In this document: positions 55,635-64,000 of the stretch, one piece after another
How the letters are laid out: each line of letters starts with the position of its first letter
Position numbering within the stretch: position 1 is the first letter of the stretch
NCBI RefSeq assembly: GCF_004421005.1
Contig: NZ_CP038026.1
Span: 4,030,001-4,094,000, forward strand
Source: Pseudoduganella plicata
Lineage (GTDB): Bacteria; Pseudomonadota; Gammaproteobacteria; Burkholderiales; Burkholderiaceae_D
Direction: 5' to 3'
Length of the DNA stretch: 64,000 bases
Notes under the pieces: model-generated
What the model saw: the letters and a program-made list of their open reading frames with translations, nothing else
What the model was told of the DNA's origin: nothing
Database searches by the model: none
Position numbers and translations under genes: made by a program

Positions 55635-56870
55635 TTGACGACTCTTTATATCAGTTATCCGGCGCGGGCCGCCGCCAACGACGCGGGCGCGGCGCAGAGC
55701 TGCGGCTTCGCGCTGGTGGGCGATGGCGGCAGCGTGGCGCAGCAGGGCGTGGGTGCGCTGTCGAAGCTGGCGGACCTGGTGGCGTCGGCGCGCAAGGTCG
55801 TGCTGCTGCTGTCGGCCGCCGACGTGACGCTGCTGCGCGTGGCCGTGCCGCCGCTGTCCGGCGCGCGCCTGAAGGCCGCGCTGCCCAACCTGGTCGAGGA
55901 GCAGATCCTGGGTGACCCGGCCGAGTGCGCGTTTGCCGTCGGTCCCGTCCAGCCGGGCGTTGCCGAACGTACGGTCGCTGTCGTGCAGCGTGCCTGGCTG
56001 GAGGTGCTGGTGCGTGCGCTGGTGGCGCAGGGCGCGCGGTCCGTCAGCGCGCTGCCCGGCCAACTGTGCCTGCCGCTGGCACCGGGCGGCGTCTCCGCCG
56101 CGCTGGTGCATGACGAGGCAGGGCTGGAACTGACCCTGCGCGCCGCCCAGTACGAAGGCATGGGCCTGACGCTGCCGGCGCAGGCCGACAGCGCCTTGCA
56201 TACGCTGCGGGCGCTGGCCGGCGAAGCGCCGGTCACGCTGTACGTGCCCGCCGCGCAGCGCGCGCAGTACGATGCGCTGGTAGCGGAAATCCCCGGCATC
56301 ATGCTGGAAGAGGACAACTGGGTCCACCGCATCGCCGCCGCCCAGGCGGTGCAGCTGGATATGGCTGCGGGTCTCGGTGCCGCCAGCGGTGCGCAGGCGC
56401 GCGAATGGCGCCGATGGCGCTGGCCGCTGCGCATCGCACTGCTGGCAGTGCTGGTCAATATCGTCGGCCTGAACGTGGAGTGGCTGCGCATGCGCCGCGA
56501 GGCCCAGGCCGTGCGCCTGTCGATGACGCAGATCTTCCGCGCCGCCTACCCGAACGAGAAGGTCATCCTCGATCCGGCCGCGCAGATGCGCAAGAACATC
56601 GCCACCGCCAGGGTGGCCGGCGGCGAGATGGCGGCGGACGAATTCACGGCGCTGGCCGCCGCGCTGGGCGAAGCGCTGCAGATGCTGCCGCAGCGTGACG
56701 TGGTCGCCGGGCTGGAGTATCGCGAGCGCGCACTGACCGTCAAACTGAAACCGAATACCGTAGACGCGGCCGCGCTGGCGCAGGTGCAGGCGCAGCTCGC
56801 GCCGCGCAACCTGTCGCTGAAGGAAACCGGCGCCGGCGTCTGGCAACTGCGCGCGGGAGGCAAGTCGTGA
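55635..56870 (+). CDS. gspL: Type II secretion inner-membrane protein GspL
   Basis: A 411-residue protein with an N-terminal cytoplasmic actin-like domain (about 1-260), one membrane helix (WPLRIALLAVLVNIVGLNVEW) and a periplasmic ferredoxin-like domain. It couples GspE to the pseudopilus. The start is TTG at 55635, with AAGAAGG just ahead; no in-frame ATG gives a fitting N-terminus. It overlaps gspM by 4 bp. Confidence 0.9.
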   Translation: MTTLYISYPARAAANDAGAAQSCGFALVGDGGSVAQQGVGALSKLADLVASARKVVLLLSAADVTLLRVAVPPLSGARLKAALPNLVEEQILGDPAECAFAVGPVQPGVAERTVAVVQRAWLEVLVRALVAQGARSVSALPGQLCLPLAPGGVSAALVHDEAGLELTLRAAQYEGMGLTLPAQADSALHTLRALAGEAPVTLYVPAAQRAQYDALVAEIPGIMLEEDNWVHRIAAAQAVQLDMAAGLGAASGAQAREWRRWRWPLRIALLAVLVNIVGLNVEWLRMRREAQAVRLSMTQIFRAAYPNEKVILDPAAQMRKNIATARVAGGEMAADEFTALAAALGEALQMLPQRDVVAGLEYRERALTVKLKPNTVDAAALAQVQAQLAPRNLSLKETGAGVWQLRAGGKS

Positions 56871-57385
56871 GCAAACTGAAGGACACCATCAAGGGCTGGC
56901 GCGCGGGTGCCGACAGCTTCTGGAGCGCCCGCACGGAGCAGGAGCGCCGCATGCTGGCGATTGGCGGCACCGTCGTCGCGCTGGGGCTGATCTACGGCCT
57001 GCTGATCGATCCGGCCCTGACGGGCCGCGAAAAACTGCGGCGCGAACTGCCGCTGCTGCGCCAGGAAGCGGCGGAGCTGCAGGCGCTGGCCAGCCAGGCC
57101 GCGCAGATGTCGGCGGCGCCGGCAACGCCGCCGGCGCCGCTGTCGCGCGAAGCCCTGAACACGGCGCTGGCCGGGCGCGGGCTGACGCCGCAGAACGTGG
57201 TCGCCACGGGGGACTACTTCAAGATCGATTTCAAGAACGTGCCGTTTGCCGGCCTGGTGACCTGGCTGGACGAGGCGCGCCGTGAAAACCGGCTGGCCGT
57301 CACGGAAGGCACCGTCAGCGCGCAGGATGCCGCCGGCATGGTCGATGCGACGCTGACGCTGCGCCAGGAAACGGGCAGCCGATGA
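56867..57385 (+). CDS. gspM: Type II secretion inner-membrane protein GspM
   Basis: A 172-residue single-pass protein: a cytoplasmic tail (KLKDTIKGWRAGADSFWSARTEQERR), one membrane helix (MLAIGGTVVALGLIYGLLI) and a periplasmic domain with a coiled-coil start. It partners GspL. It overlaps gspL and gspN, indicating tight translational coupling. Confidence 0.92.
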   Translation: MSKLKDTIKGWRAGADSFWSARTEQERRMLAIGGTVVALGLIYGLLIDPALTGREKLRRELPLLRQEAAELQALASQAAQMSAAPATPPAPLSREALNTALAGRGLTPQNVVATGDYFKIDFKNVPFAGLVTWLDEARRENRLAVTEGTVSAQDAAGMVDATLTLRQETGSR

Positions 57386-58155
57386 AGCGTACCCTCGCAT
57401 GGCTGCTGGCCATTGCCGTCACGGCCGTGCTGACGATGCTGGTGTTCTTCCCGGCCACGTGGGTCGCCGTGCTGGTGGAGCGCCAGACGGGCGGGCGCCT
57501 GACATTGGGCGACGCGCAGGGCACGTTGTGGCATGGCTCCGCGTTTGTCGGCGGCGCCGCCAGTGGCAACGCGGCCGTCACGCCGCTGCTGCCGGGTCGC
57601 TTCACGTGGAAGCTGTCGCCGCTGTCGCTGCTGGGCAGCGTGCGGATGGAGCTGTCCAACCCGGAGGCGCTGACGCAGCCCGTCAACTTCACGGGCAGCT
57701 GGCGCCAGTGGCAGCTGAGCCCCGCGGCCTTGCTGCTGCCGGCCGACGGCCTGGCGGGACTGGGCGCGCCCCTCAATACGCTGGCGCTGTCCGGCCGTCT
57801 GCAGCTGTCGTGGACGTCGCTGCAACTGGCGCTGGTGGAGCGCACCGTGGCCGTCAATGGCGTGACGACGTTGCAGATGCAGGACGTGTCGTCGCGCCTG
57901 ACGCCGATACGCCCGCTGGGCAGCTACCAGCTGGCGCTCGACTGGCGCGGCGCGCAGGCCGGCGTCAACCTCACCACGACCAAAGGCCCGCTGCTGTTGT
58001 CCGGTACGGGCCAGCTGCAAGGCGGCCGGCTGCAGTTTTCCGGCCAGGCGCAAGCGGCCAACGGCTACGAAGAAACGCTGGGCAATCTGCTCAACCTGCT
58101 GGGCCAGCGCAGGACGGTCGGCGGCAAAAACATCATCGCTTTAGAGTTCAGATAA
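57382..58155 (+). CDS. gspN: Type II secretion protein GspN
   Basis: A 257-residue membrane-anchored periplasmic protein (anchor about residues 4-23, FPATWVAVLVERQTGGRLTLGDAQGTLWHGSA afterwards). GspN is an accessory present in only some T2SS operons. Its stop and the gspD start share one base (TAATG). Confidence 0.9.
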   Translation: MKRTLAWLLAIAVTAVLTMLVFFPATWVAVLVERQTGGRLTLGDAQGTLWHGSAFVGGAASGNAAVTPLLPGRFTWKLSPLSLLGSVRMELSNPEALTQPVNFTGSWRQWQLSPAALLLPADGLAGLGAPLNTLALSGRLQLSWTSLQLALVERTVAVNGVTTLQMQDVSSRLTPIRPLGSYQLALDWRGAQAGVNLTTTKGPLLLSGTGQLQGGRLQFSGQAQAANGYEETLGNLLNLLGQRRTVGGKNIIALEFR

Positions 58156-60347
58156 TGAAAAATCAGTTTGCAAGCAAAACCAATCCTCCGGCGCTCAAGC
58201 GCTTCAGTGCCGCTGCGCTGCTGTGCTGCATGCTGTCCTCGGCCATTGCCCCGGCATGGGCCGCGCCGCAGGCGGAGTCGGATGCGGCGGCGCTCAACTT
58301 CGTCGGTGCCGATATCGAGTCCGTCATCAAGGCGGTTGGCCACTACACCAACATCACGTTCCTGATCGATCCGCGCGTCAAGGGCACGATCACCCTGGTG
58401 TCGGAAAAATCGATCAGCAGGTCGCAGGCATTCGCGCTGCTGACGTCCGCGCTGCGCCTGCAGGGCTACGCGATCGTCAGCGGCGACGGCTATGCAAAGG
58501 TGGTGCCGGAAGCGGAAGCGAAGCTGCAGGCCACGCCCACGGTGATCGGCAAGCAGGCCACGCCGAAGGGCGACCAGATCGCCACGCAGGTATTCCACCT
58601 GTCGCATGAATCGGCGGCCAACCTGGTCAGCGTGCTGCGTCCACTGATCTCCACCAACAACACGATCAATGCCAATCCGGGCAACAACACGCTGGTCATC
58701 ACGGATTACGCCGACAACCTGAAACGCCTGTCCAAGATCGTGGCGGCACTGGACGCGCCGGCATCGACGGACATGGACGTGATTCCCGTACGCTACGGCA
58801 TCGCCAGCGACGTGGCGGCGATGATCAACAAGATGATGGAACCTGGCAGCGGCGCCGGCGACGGCGGCGGCAAGGTCACCGTGCTGGCCGACCCGCGCAC
58901 CAATGCGCTGATCCTGCGCGCGCCGTCGCTGGCGCGCGCCAATCTCGCCAAGTCGCTGATCGCCAAACTGGACCAGCCGACGGCGGAACTGGGCAACGTG
59001 CACGTCGTCTACCTGAAGAACGCCGATGCGACCAAGCTGGCCGAGACACTGCGCGCGGTCACGACGGGAGAAGCGCCGAGCCAGGGTTCGGGCAGCGGCA
59101 GCTCCCTGAACAACAACCAGGCGACGATGCAGACTGGCGCCAACAACACCATCGGGCAGAGCGGCAGCACGTCCAGTACGGGGCCGACCAATCCGGCGCT
59201 GAGCGGCAACAGCCGCGGCACGTCCGGCAGCACGGGCGGCAGCGGCTACATCCAGGCCGATGCCTCCACCAACACGCTGATCATCACGGCACCGGAAGCG
59301 ATCTACCGCAACCTGCGTGCCGTTATCGACCAGCTCGACGTGCGCCGCGCGCAGGTCTATATCGAGGCGCTGATCGTCGAAGTCAGTGCCGACAAGGCGG
59401 CCGAATTCGGGGTGCAGTGGGTCGGCGCCTCGGGCAACGGCAACAGCACCTACCGCGTGGGCGGCCTGCAGTCGTTCGCCAACGGCGGCAATAACCTCGT
59501 CAACGTCTACAACGGTACGGCGCCCGGCAACGGCCTGTCGATCGGCATCTTCAAGCAGCTGGCCGACGGCAAGCTGGGACTGGGGGCCCTGGCGCACGTG
59601 CTGGAGACGAACGCCAACGGCAACGTGCTGTCCACACCGAACATGATCACGCTGGACAACGAGGTGGCGACGATCCGCGTCGGCCAGAACGTGCCGATCC
59701 TGACGGGCCAGTTCACGACAACCTCGGGCACCAACTCCAATCCGTTCCAGACGATCGACCGCAAGGACGTGGGCCTGACCTTGAAGGTGAAGCCGCAAAT
59801 CTCCGAAGGCGGCACGATCAAGCTGGCGATCTACAACGAATCGTCCAGCGTGGCGGCATCGTCGGTGGATGCCACGGCCGGCATCACGCTGAACACGCGG
59901 GTGATCGAGAACAACGTCATTGCCGACGATGGCCAGATCATCGTGCTGGGCGGCCTGATCGAGGACAAGGCCAGCGACAGCGTCGAACGCGTGCCCGGGC
60001 TGGCCAGCCTGCCAATCCTCGGCAACCTGTTCAAGTACAACAAGCGCAGCCGCACCAAGACAAACCTGATGGTGTTCCTGCGCCCGGTCGTCATCCGCAA
60101 CATGGAGCAGAGCATCAGCCTGGCCACGGACCGTTACGACTACATGCGCTCGGCCGGTGCGACGCTGACGCCGAACGAGGCGGTCCTCGTCAAGCAGCTG
60201 GGCAATCCGATGCTGCCGCCGCTGGTCGACGGCAAGCCGGCCAGCGAAGACGGCACGCTGGCGCGCCCGGTTCCCCCGGCAGCCGTGCCGGCCCGCGTGC
60301 CCGGCGCTGCGCAACCCGTGCCCGCGCAACCGGCCGGGAAGCAGTAA
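58155..60347 (+). CDS. gspD: Type II secretion secretin GspD
   Basis: A 730-residue outer-membrane secretin. A signal peptide (about 1-36) is followed by the N0 domain ([20 protein letters not shown]), N1-N3 repeats, a Gly/Ser/Asn-rich linker within N3 and the C-terminal secretin domain ([31 protein letters not shown]). The end is rich in Pro/Ala. It shares one base with both gspN and gspE. Confidence 0.95.
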   Translation: MKNQFASKTNPPALKRFSAAALLCCMLSSAIAPAWAAPQAESDAAALNFVGADIESVIKAVGHYTNITFLIDPRVKGTITLVSEKSISRSQAFALLTSALRLQGYAIVSGDGYAKVVPEAEAKLQATPTVIGKQATPKGDQIATQVFHLSHESAANLVSVLRPLISTNNTINANPGNNTLVITDYADNLKRLSKIVAALDAPASTDMDVIPVRYGIASDVAAMINKMMEPGSGAGDGGGKVTVLADPRTNALILRAPSLARANLAKSLIAKLDQPTAELGNVHVVYLKNADATKLAETLRAVTTGEAPSQGSGSGSSLNNNQATMQTGANNTIGQSGSTSSTGPTNPALSGNSRGTSGSTGGSGYIQADASTNTLIITAPEAIYRNLRAVIDQLDVRRAQVYIEALIVEVSADKAAEFGVQWVGASGNGNSTYRVGGLQSFANGGNNLVNVYNGTAPGNGLSIGIFKQLADGKLGLGALAHVLETNANGNVLSTPNMITLDNEVATIRVGQNVPILTGQFTTTSGTNSNPFQTIDRKDVGLTLKVKPQISEGGTIKLAIYNESSSVAASSVDATAGITLNTRVIENNVIADDGQIIVLGGLIEDKASDSVERVPGLASLPILGNLFKYNKRSRTKTNLMVFLRPVVIRNMEQSISLATDRYDYMRSAGATLTPNEAVLVKQLGNPMLPPLVDGKPASEDGTLARPVPPAAVPARVPGAAQPVPAQPAGKQ

Positions 60348-61777
60348 TGACCAATCTGCTGCCTTACGCCTTTGCGCGGGACTACCTCGTGCTGGCCCGC
60401 AGCGGCGAGCGTGACGATACCGTGCAGGTGCTGGTGTCGAACGCCACGACGCCGGCGGCCATCGCCGAGGTGTCGCGCCGCTTCGGCCGCATCCAGCTGT
60501 CCGCCATGCCGCGCGCCGAGCTGGAAGCGGCGATCGCGTCGGCCTATGCCGGCGCCGGCGGCGACGTGTCGCAAGTGGCCGACGAATTCGACGCCGACCT
60601 CGATCTCACCAAGCTGCTGCAGGACGTGCCGGCGATCGAGGATCTGCTGGAATCGTCCGACGACGCGCCCGTCATCCGCATGATTAACGCGCTGCTGACG
60701 CAGGCTCTGCGCGATGGCGCGTCCGACATCCACGTCGAGCCGTTCGAGCAGATTTCCGTCGTGCGCTTCCGCGTCGACGGCGCGCTGCGCGATATCGTCA
60801 AGCCGAGAAAGGCGATCCACGGCTCGCTGATCTCGCGGATCAAGATCATGGCGCAGCTGGACATCGCCGAGAAACGCCTGCCGCAGGACGGCCGCATCAC
60901 GCTGCGCGTGGGCGGCAAGCCGGTGGACGTGCGCGTCTCGACGCTGCCGACGGGCCACGGCGAGCGCGCCGTGCTGCGCCTGCTGGACAAGGAAGCGGGC
61001 CGGCTCGACCTGCAGCACCTGGGCATGAGCGATCCGATGCTGGCGCAGTTCAACGGCCTGCTGGCGCAGCCGCACGGCATCGTGCTGGTGACGGGACCGA
61101 CCGGCTCCGGGAAAACGACGACGCTGTATGCGGCCCTGTCGCTGCTGAACTCCACCACGACGAACATCCTGACGGTGGAAGACCCGATCGAATACGACCT
61201 GGCCGGTGTCGGCCAGACGCAGGTGAACGCGCGCATCGACATGACGTTTGCGAAAGCGCTGCGGGCGATCCTGCGGCAGGATCCGGACGTCATCATGATC
61301 GGCGAGATCCGCGACCTGGAAACGGCGCAGATCGCGGTTCAGGCTTCGCTGACGGGCCACCTGGTGCTGGCCACGCTGCACACCAACGATGCGGCATCGG
61401 CCGTCACGCGTCTGCTGGACATGGGCATCGAGCCGTTCCTGCTGTCGTCGTCGCTGCTGGGCGTGCTGGCGCAGCGGCTCGTGCGCAAACTGTGCCCCGT
61501 CTGCAAAACCAGCGATGGACAAGGTGGAGCAAGCGCGTGGCATGCGGTGGGGTGCGAAGCATGCGGCCACACGGGCTACCAGGGCCGCGTCGGTATTTAC
61601 GAGCTGCTGCAGACGACGGAGCAGATTCGCTCGCAGATTCACGAGCGCGCGTCCGAAGCGCATATCCGCACGGCGGCGCTGGGCGACGGCATGCAGACGA
61701 TGCGCGACGACGGCGAGCGCTGGCTGGCCAACGGCACGACCACGCTGGCCGAACTGCTGCGCGTGGCGAAGGACTAA
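60347..61777 (+). CDS. gspE: Type II secretion ATPase GspE
   Basis: A 476-residue secretion ATPase. Walker [10 protein letters not shown] is near residue 250, followed by the Asp box (VEDPIEYDL), Walker B ([14 protein letters not shown]) and His box (LATLHTNDA). A tetracysteine zinc site (CPVC, then CEAC after about 15 residues) is present. The loop between its CxxC pairs looks shorter than in Vibrio-type GspE. It drives pseudopilus assembly. Confidence 0.96.
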   Translation: MTNLLPYAFARDYLVLARSGERDDTVQVLVSNATTPAAIAEVSRRFGRIQLSAMPRAELEAAIASAYAGAGGDVSQVADEFDADLDLTKLLQDVPAIEDLLESSDDAPVIRMINALLTQALRDGASDIHVEPFEQISVVRFRVDGALRDIVKPRKAIHGSLISRIKIMAQLDIAEKRLPQDGRITLRVGGKPVDVRVSTLPTGHGERAVLRLLDKEAGRLDLQHLGMSDPMLAQFNGLLAQPHGIVLVTGPTGSGKTTTLYAALSLLNSTTTNILTVEDPIEYDLAGVGQTQVNARIDMTFAKALRAILRQDPDVIMIGEIRDLETAQIAVQASLTGHLVLATLHTNDAASAVTRLLDMGIEPFLLSSSLLGVLAQRLVRKLCPVCKTSDGQGGASAWHAVGCEACGHTGYQGRVGIYELLQTTEQIRSQIHERASEAHIRTAALGDGMQTMRDDGERWLANGTTTLAELLRVAKD

Positions 61778-61783
61778 AGGGCT

Positions 61784-63004
61784 ATGCCGGCATTTCGATA
61801 CGAAGCCGTCGACGCGGGCGGCGCCACCAAGAAAGGCGTCGTCAATGCCGACAGCGCCCGCTCCGCGCGCGCAGACCTGCGCGGCCAGGGGCTGGTGCCG
61901 CTGAAGGTCGATGCGATCTCGGCCCAGGTGGATGCCAGCGGCGCGACGAAACGGCGCGGGCTGGGCGAAAAACTGTCCACCACCGAACTGGCGCTGTTCA
62001 CGCGCCAGCTGGCCAGCCTGCTGGAAGCGGGGCTGCCCCTGGAGCAGGCATTCACGGCGCTGCTGGAACAGGCCGAGCGGCCGTACGTGCGCGACCTGAT
62101 CGCATCGATCCGCTCGGAGGTGATCGGCGGGGCGGCACTGTCCGACGTGCTGGGTCGTCATCCACGCGACTTCGCCGAGATCTACCGGGCGCTGGTGGCC
62201 TCGGGAGAACAGATCGGCCAGTTGTCGCGCGTGCTGTCACGCCTGGCCGACTACATCGAACGGCGCAACGCGCTGGTGCAGAAGGTCAAACTGGCGTTTA
62301 CCTATCCGGCCATCGTCACGGTCGTGGCGTTCGCCATCGTCATCTTCCTGCTGACGTACGTGGTGCCGCAGATCGTGTCGGTGTTTGCCAACACGAAGCA
62401 GAAGCTGCCGCTGCTGACGGTGATCATGCTGGCCGTCTCCGACTTCGTGCGCCACTACGGCATCGTCGTGCTGGTGCTGCTGATCGGCGCCTGGGTCATG
62501 TGGCGCAAGGCGCTGCAGAACATCGAACTGAAAACGCGCTGGCATACGTGGCTGCTGACGGCGCCGTTGTATGGCAAGTTCGAGCGCAGCCTGAACACGT
62601 CGCGCTTCGCCAGCACGCTGGCGATCACGACGGGCTCCGGCGTGCCGATCCTGCGCGCGCTGGAGACGAGCCGCGACACGCTGTCGAACGTGGCGATGCG
62701 CCAGCTGGTGGAAGAGGCCAGCGACGCCGTGCGCGAAGGCGTCAGCCTGGCGCGCGCGCTGTCGGCGCAGAAGCATTTTCCGCCGATGCTGATCCACATG
62801 ATCCGCGCCGGCGAAATCACGGGCGAGTTGCCGGCCATGCTGGAACGGGCTGCGGCCGCGCAGGAAGCGGACCTGGAACGCCGCACGCTGACGATTGCCG
62901 GGCTGCTGGAACCGGCCCTGATTCTGGCCATGGGTGTGGTGGTGCTGCTGATCGTGCTGGCCGTGCTGATGCCGATTATCGAGATTAATCAGCTGGTGCG
63001 CTGA
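61784..63004 (+). CDS. gspF: Type II secretion platform protein GspF
   Basis: A 406-residue polytopic protein with two GspF domains (LASLLEAGLPLEQAF and FASTLAITTGSGVPILRALE) and three membrane helices. The C-terminal helix is followed by NQLVR. It starts 6 bp after gspE and forms the inner-membrane platform. Confidence 0.95.
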   Translation: MPAFRYEAVDAGGATKKGVVNADSARSARADLRGQGLVPLKVDAISAQVDASGATKRRGLGEKLSTTELALFTRQLASLLEAGLPLEQAFTALLEQAERPYVRDLIASIRSEVIGGAALSDVLGRHPRDFAEIYRALVASGEQIGQLSRVLSRLADYIERRNALVQKVKLAFTYPAIVTVVAFAIVIFLLTYVVPQIVSVFANTKQKLPLLTVIMLAVSDFVRHYGIVVLVLLIGAWVMWRKALQNIELKTRWHTWLLTAPLYGKFERSLNTSRFASTLAITTGSGVPILRALETSRDTLSNVAMRQLVEEASDAVREGVSLARALSAQKHFPPMLIHMIRAGEITGELPAMLERAAAAQEADLERRTLTIAGLLEPALILAMGVVVLLIVLAVLMPIIEINQLVR

Positions 63005-63017
63005 CAATGGAATACTG

Positions 63018-63686
63018 ATGAACCGTTTGCCTTTTATTAGCACCGTTGCCGCCGTCGTGGCGCTGACGGCCTCCGTGGCCTACTGGGGCCTGCAGCTGTA
63101 CAAGCCGGCGCAGCGGCCCATCGCCGCCGTGCCCGTGACGGAAACGCCGCCGGCACCGATCGACGCCGCGCGCGGCCTGTTCGGCGGCGACACGGCCGTT
63201 GCCGCCGTCAGCAATTATGAGCTGCGCGGCGTCGTGGCAGCCCGCAACGGCCAGCGCAGCGTGGCCATCATCGCCGCCAACGGCGAACCGCCCAAGGCCT
63301 GGCCGGTCGGGACGGAGCTGGCACCGGGCGTCACCGTCAAGGACGTGCAGCCGCGCTTCGTGACGTTGAGCGAAGGGGGTGTGCAGAAGCGGCTGGATCT
63401 GCCGGCCGACATGGGCATGTCGTCCACCACGGCCGCGCCGCTGCCGGAGGTGAAGCGCGGCGCGGCGCCGGCGCCGCAACAGCCATCGGCCACACCGCCA
63501 CCGCCGCCCGCCAATCCGGGCGGCCAGGCAGCGTCAGGCGGCCAGGCGGGATATGTCGGCCAGGCCGGGCAGGCTGGAGGACAGGCAGCAGGGCAGGCGG
63601 GTGGACAGGCGGGTGGACAGGCAGCAGGCCAGGCCGCCCCGGTGCAGACGGCGCCCGCACAGCGAACGTCCACCGACACCAAATAA
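63018..63686 (+). CDS. gspC: Type II secretion protein GspC with GQAG-repeat C-terminus
   Basis: A 222-residue inner-membrane protein that links the platform to the secretin. It has an N-terminal anchor (FISTVAAVVALTASVAYWGLQL) and the HR domain (LRGVVAARNGQRSVAIIAANGEPP). No PDZ or coiled coil follows; instead the last 55 or so residues are a Gly-Gln-Ala low-complexity tail. It is the last gene of the operon rather than the first, and ends in a terminator. Confidence 0.85.
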   Translation: MNRLPFISTVAAVVALTASVAYWGLQLYKPAQRPIAAVPVTETPPAPIDAARGLFGGDTAVAAVSNYELRGVVAARNGQRSVAIIAANGEPPKAWPVGTELAPGVTVKDVQPRFVTLSEGGVQKRLDLPADMGMSSTTAAPLPEVKRGAAPAPQQPSATPPPPPANPGGQAASGGQAGYVGQAGQAGGQAAGQAGGQAGGQAAGQAAPVQTAPAQRTSTDTK

Positions 63687-63689
63687 AAA

Positions 63690-63721
63690 GCACCTCGTCG
63701 GGACGGTAACCGACGAGGTGC
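63690..63721. terminator. Strong hairpin terminator between convergent gspC and the right-edge gene
   Basis: A perfect 12-bp stem GCACCTCGTCGG / CCGACGAGGTGC with an 8-nt loop. A-rich sequence on its left gives a T-run on the minus strand, so it clearly ends the minus-strand operon; the plus side has only CTGTTG. Confidence 0.88.
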
Positions 63722-63747
63722 CTGTTGCGCCGGCAGCAGCCGAACGC

Positions 63748-63945
63748 TCAATCCTCCGGATCGGCCTTCAGCTTCGCCTGCGCAATCGCCCGCCGGGCCT
63801 CCTGCCGCACGGCCGACTTGCTCTTCTCATGCGGTCCGGCGGCGCGCGCCTTGGCCAGCGCGGCAAACGGATTGCGCGGCTTGTTGAACGACGGCTCGAC
63901 ACGCAGCCGCATCTTCTGCCGGGTTGCCAGTGCCTTGTTTGCCAT
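63748..63945 (-). CDS. Small basic protein of unknown function
   Basis: A 65-residue, strongly basic protein (about 25% Lys/Arg) with no signal or membrane segment and AAGGAG 7 nt before the ATG. It lies 14 bp downstream of hslU in the same orientation, so it is probably cotranscribed with it. No domain is recognised; the charge suggests nucleic-acid or ribosome association, but that is inference. Confidence 0.7.
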   Translation of the reverse strand: MANKALATRQKMRLRVEPSFNKPRNPFAALAKARAAGPHEKSKSAVRQEARRAIAQAKLKADPED

Positions 63946-63959
63946 GGCGCGCTCCTTCG

Positions 63960-64000
63960 TTACAGCACGTAGCGGGACAGGTCCTCGTTGACGGCCAGCG
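63960..64000 (-). CDS. hslU: C-terminal end of ATP-dependent protease subunit HslU (runs off the right edge)
   Basis: The last 12 visible residues read LAVNEDLSRYVL followed by TAA. The DEDLSRYIL-type ending is the characteristic C-terminus of HslU, which docks into HslV. Only 41 bp are present; the call rests on that ending. Confidence 0.75.
   Translation of the reverse strand, partial: LAVNEDLSRYVL

Overview
The window is GC-rich, densely coding chromosomal DNA of a betaproteobacterium, most likely in the Oxalobacteraceae (Massilia/Duganella/Pseudoduganella-like). This is inferred from the petABC-sspA-sspB, gpmA-envC-ctpA-moeB and secB-grxC-gpsA neighbourhoods, the combined Tad and type II secretion loci, and GC-rich dispersed palindromes. 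No species can be named from sequence alone.

Layout. 1-6.5 kb: 5' part of icmF (fused isobutyryl-CoA mutase), a giant indolepyruvate ferredoxin oxidoreductase family protein and a LysR regulator, all on the minus strand. 6.6-9.0 kb: a convergent c-di-GMP pair (HD-GYP phosphodiesterase and GGDEF cyclase). 9.4-22.7 kb: a complete Tad/Flp type IVb pilus locus (two flp pilins, prepilin peptidase, an uncharacterised AAA+ ATPase, rcpC, rcpA, a small lipoprotein, tadG, two TadE-like genes, tadZ, tadA, tadB, tadC, tadD). 22.8-27.5 kb: a small exported protein, D-malate/tartrate dehydrogenase with a divergent LysR-like gene that lacks its DNA-binding region, a DUF2461 protein, a DegS-like protease and mscL. 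27.9-32.2 kb: cytochrome bc1 (petABC), sspA, sspB, tRNA-Thr. 32.2-34.6 kb: a TerC-CBS-CorC membrane protein and two small exported proteins. 34.9-41.2 kb: a zeaxanthin-glucoside type carotenoid cluster crtE-X-Y-I-B with crtZ convergent. 41.3-44.7 kb: DUF2141 protein, an RsbQ/KAI2-like hydrolase directly followed by a PAS hybrid histidine kinase, a cupin. 44.9-52.4 kb: gpsA, SH3 protein, secB, grxC, rhodanese (minus), then gpmA, envC, ctpA, moeB (plus). 52.6-63.7 kb: a type II secretion operon gspG-H-I-J-K-L-M-N-D-E-F-C. The right edge holds a small conserved protein and the last codons of hslU on the minus strand.

How the parts relate. The Tad pilus, the adjacent c-di-GMP enzymes and the T2SS point to a surface-attached, secreting lifestyle, with carotenoids as membrane pigment. 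These links are inference.

Main oddities. Three otherwise intact genes (tadG, tadC, crtY) are each broken by one apparently missing base in a G or C run, which suggests either homopolymer sequencing error or real slippage. Two families of short dispersed inverted repeats are present; one copy of each family reaches into a gene end and supplies its stop codon. The dmlR-like regulator has an in-frame loss of its helix-turn-helix.
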